A stretch of 12,537 bases of DNA from Paracoccaceae bacterium (lineage in GTDB: Bacteria > Pseudomonadota > Alphaproteobacteria > Rhodobacterales > Rhodobacteraceae), in the NCBI GenBank assembly GCA_023260935.1, contig JALQTL010000123.1, positions 1-12,537 of the forward strand. The letters are read 5' to 3'. The notes under the pieces are model-generated. The model worked only from the letters and a program-made list of their open reading frames with translations, was not told where the DNA came from and did not search any database. Below are positions 12,415 to 12,537 of this stretch, piece after piece. The position numbers and the translations under genes were made by a program. Every line of letters begins with the position of its first letter. The first letter of the stretch is position 1.

Positions 12415-12537
12415 GCGTTCCGCAGAACACCCGCCTTGGCATCTGGCTCATGGTCGCCACCACGATCGTCTTTGCCGCGCAGGATGCGCTTTCCCGCCAT
12501 CTGGGGGGCACCTACAACGTGTGGATGGTGGTGATGG
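12411..12537 (+). CDS. EamA/DMT-superfamily transporter, second copy, cut by the window end
   Basis: Only the first 42 codons are present. They read MSVPQNTRLGIWLMVATTIV, then FAAQDALSRHLGGTYNVWMV. This closely parallels the upstream transporter: RLGIWLM is identical, FAAQD is shared, and SR(Y/H)L and TYN align. It is therefore a tandem duplicate. The start overlaps the preceding stop as ATGA, continuing the coupled run from mnmD. Nothing can be said about the rest. Confidence 0.85.
   Translation, partial: MSVPQNTRLGIWLMVATTIVFAAQDALSRHLGGTYNVWMVVM

Overview
The window reads as a GC-rich alphaproteobacterial chromosome segment, most likely from a Rhodobacteraceae-type (Rhodobacterales) organism. 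The basis is the base composition, the cobC-cbiB pair in the aerobic cobalamin style, a def-def-def-like-fmt cluster, and protein sequences that resemble that group from memory. No search was run. No rRNA, tRNA, CRISPR array, insertion sequence or phage gene was seen. Coding density is high and most same-strand neighbours overlap by ATGA or lie within about 50 bases.

Left edge (1-362): the N-terminus of a response regulator on the plus strand meets, at about 121-131, the N-terminal part of a MOSC-type protein on the minus strand. Both lose their C-terminal parts at that point, so it looks like a rearrangement breakpoint or an assembly chimera. Minus-strand block (362-3380): cobC and cbiB make and attach the aminopropanol arm of cobalamin, followed by a secreted MltB-type lytic transglycosylase and the broken MOSC gene. 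A 213-base divergent region (3381-3593) carries a perfect hairpin and an Fnr-like box and leads to a small conserved hypothetical gene. A MalY/PatB C-S lyase on the minus strand converges on that gene.

Centre (5304-7723): a plus-strand operon for formyl-methionine metabolism. Two peptide deformylases have intact motifs. A third deformylase-like protein has lost the metal-binding Cys and the catalytic Glu. Methionyl-tRNA formyltransferase follows. fmt adds the formyl group to initiator Met-tRNA and the deformylases remove it from nascent proteins; the third member may be regulatory or structural. A small GlsB/YeaQ-type membrane protein follows and ends 8 bases inside a convergent TetR-type regulator.

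Right part: a minus-strand run (10834 down to 8014) holds an FAD-dependent oxidoreductase, RNase HI, a TRIC/YadS-type channel and the TetR regulator. Diverging from the oxidoreductase, with only 45 bases between start codons, are an MnmD-type tRNA methyltransferase and two tandem EamA/DMT transporters, the second cut by the window end. The oxidoreductase/MnmD pair resembles a split, divergently transcribed version of bifunctional MnmC. The strongest candidates for something new are the inactive-looking third deformylase, the split MnmC-like pair, and the hybrid junction at the left edge.
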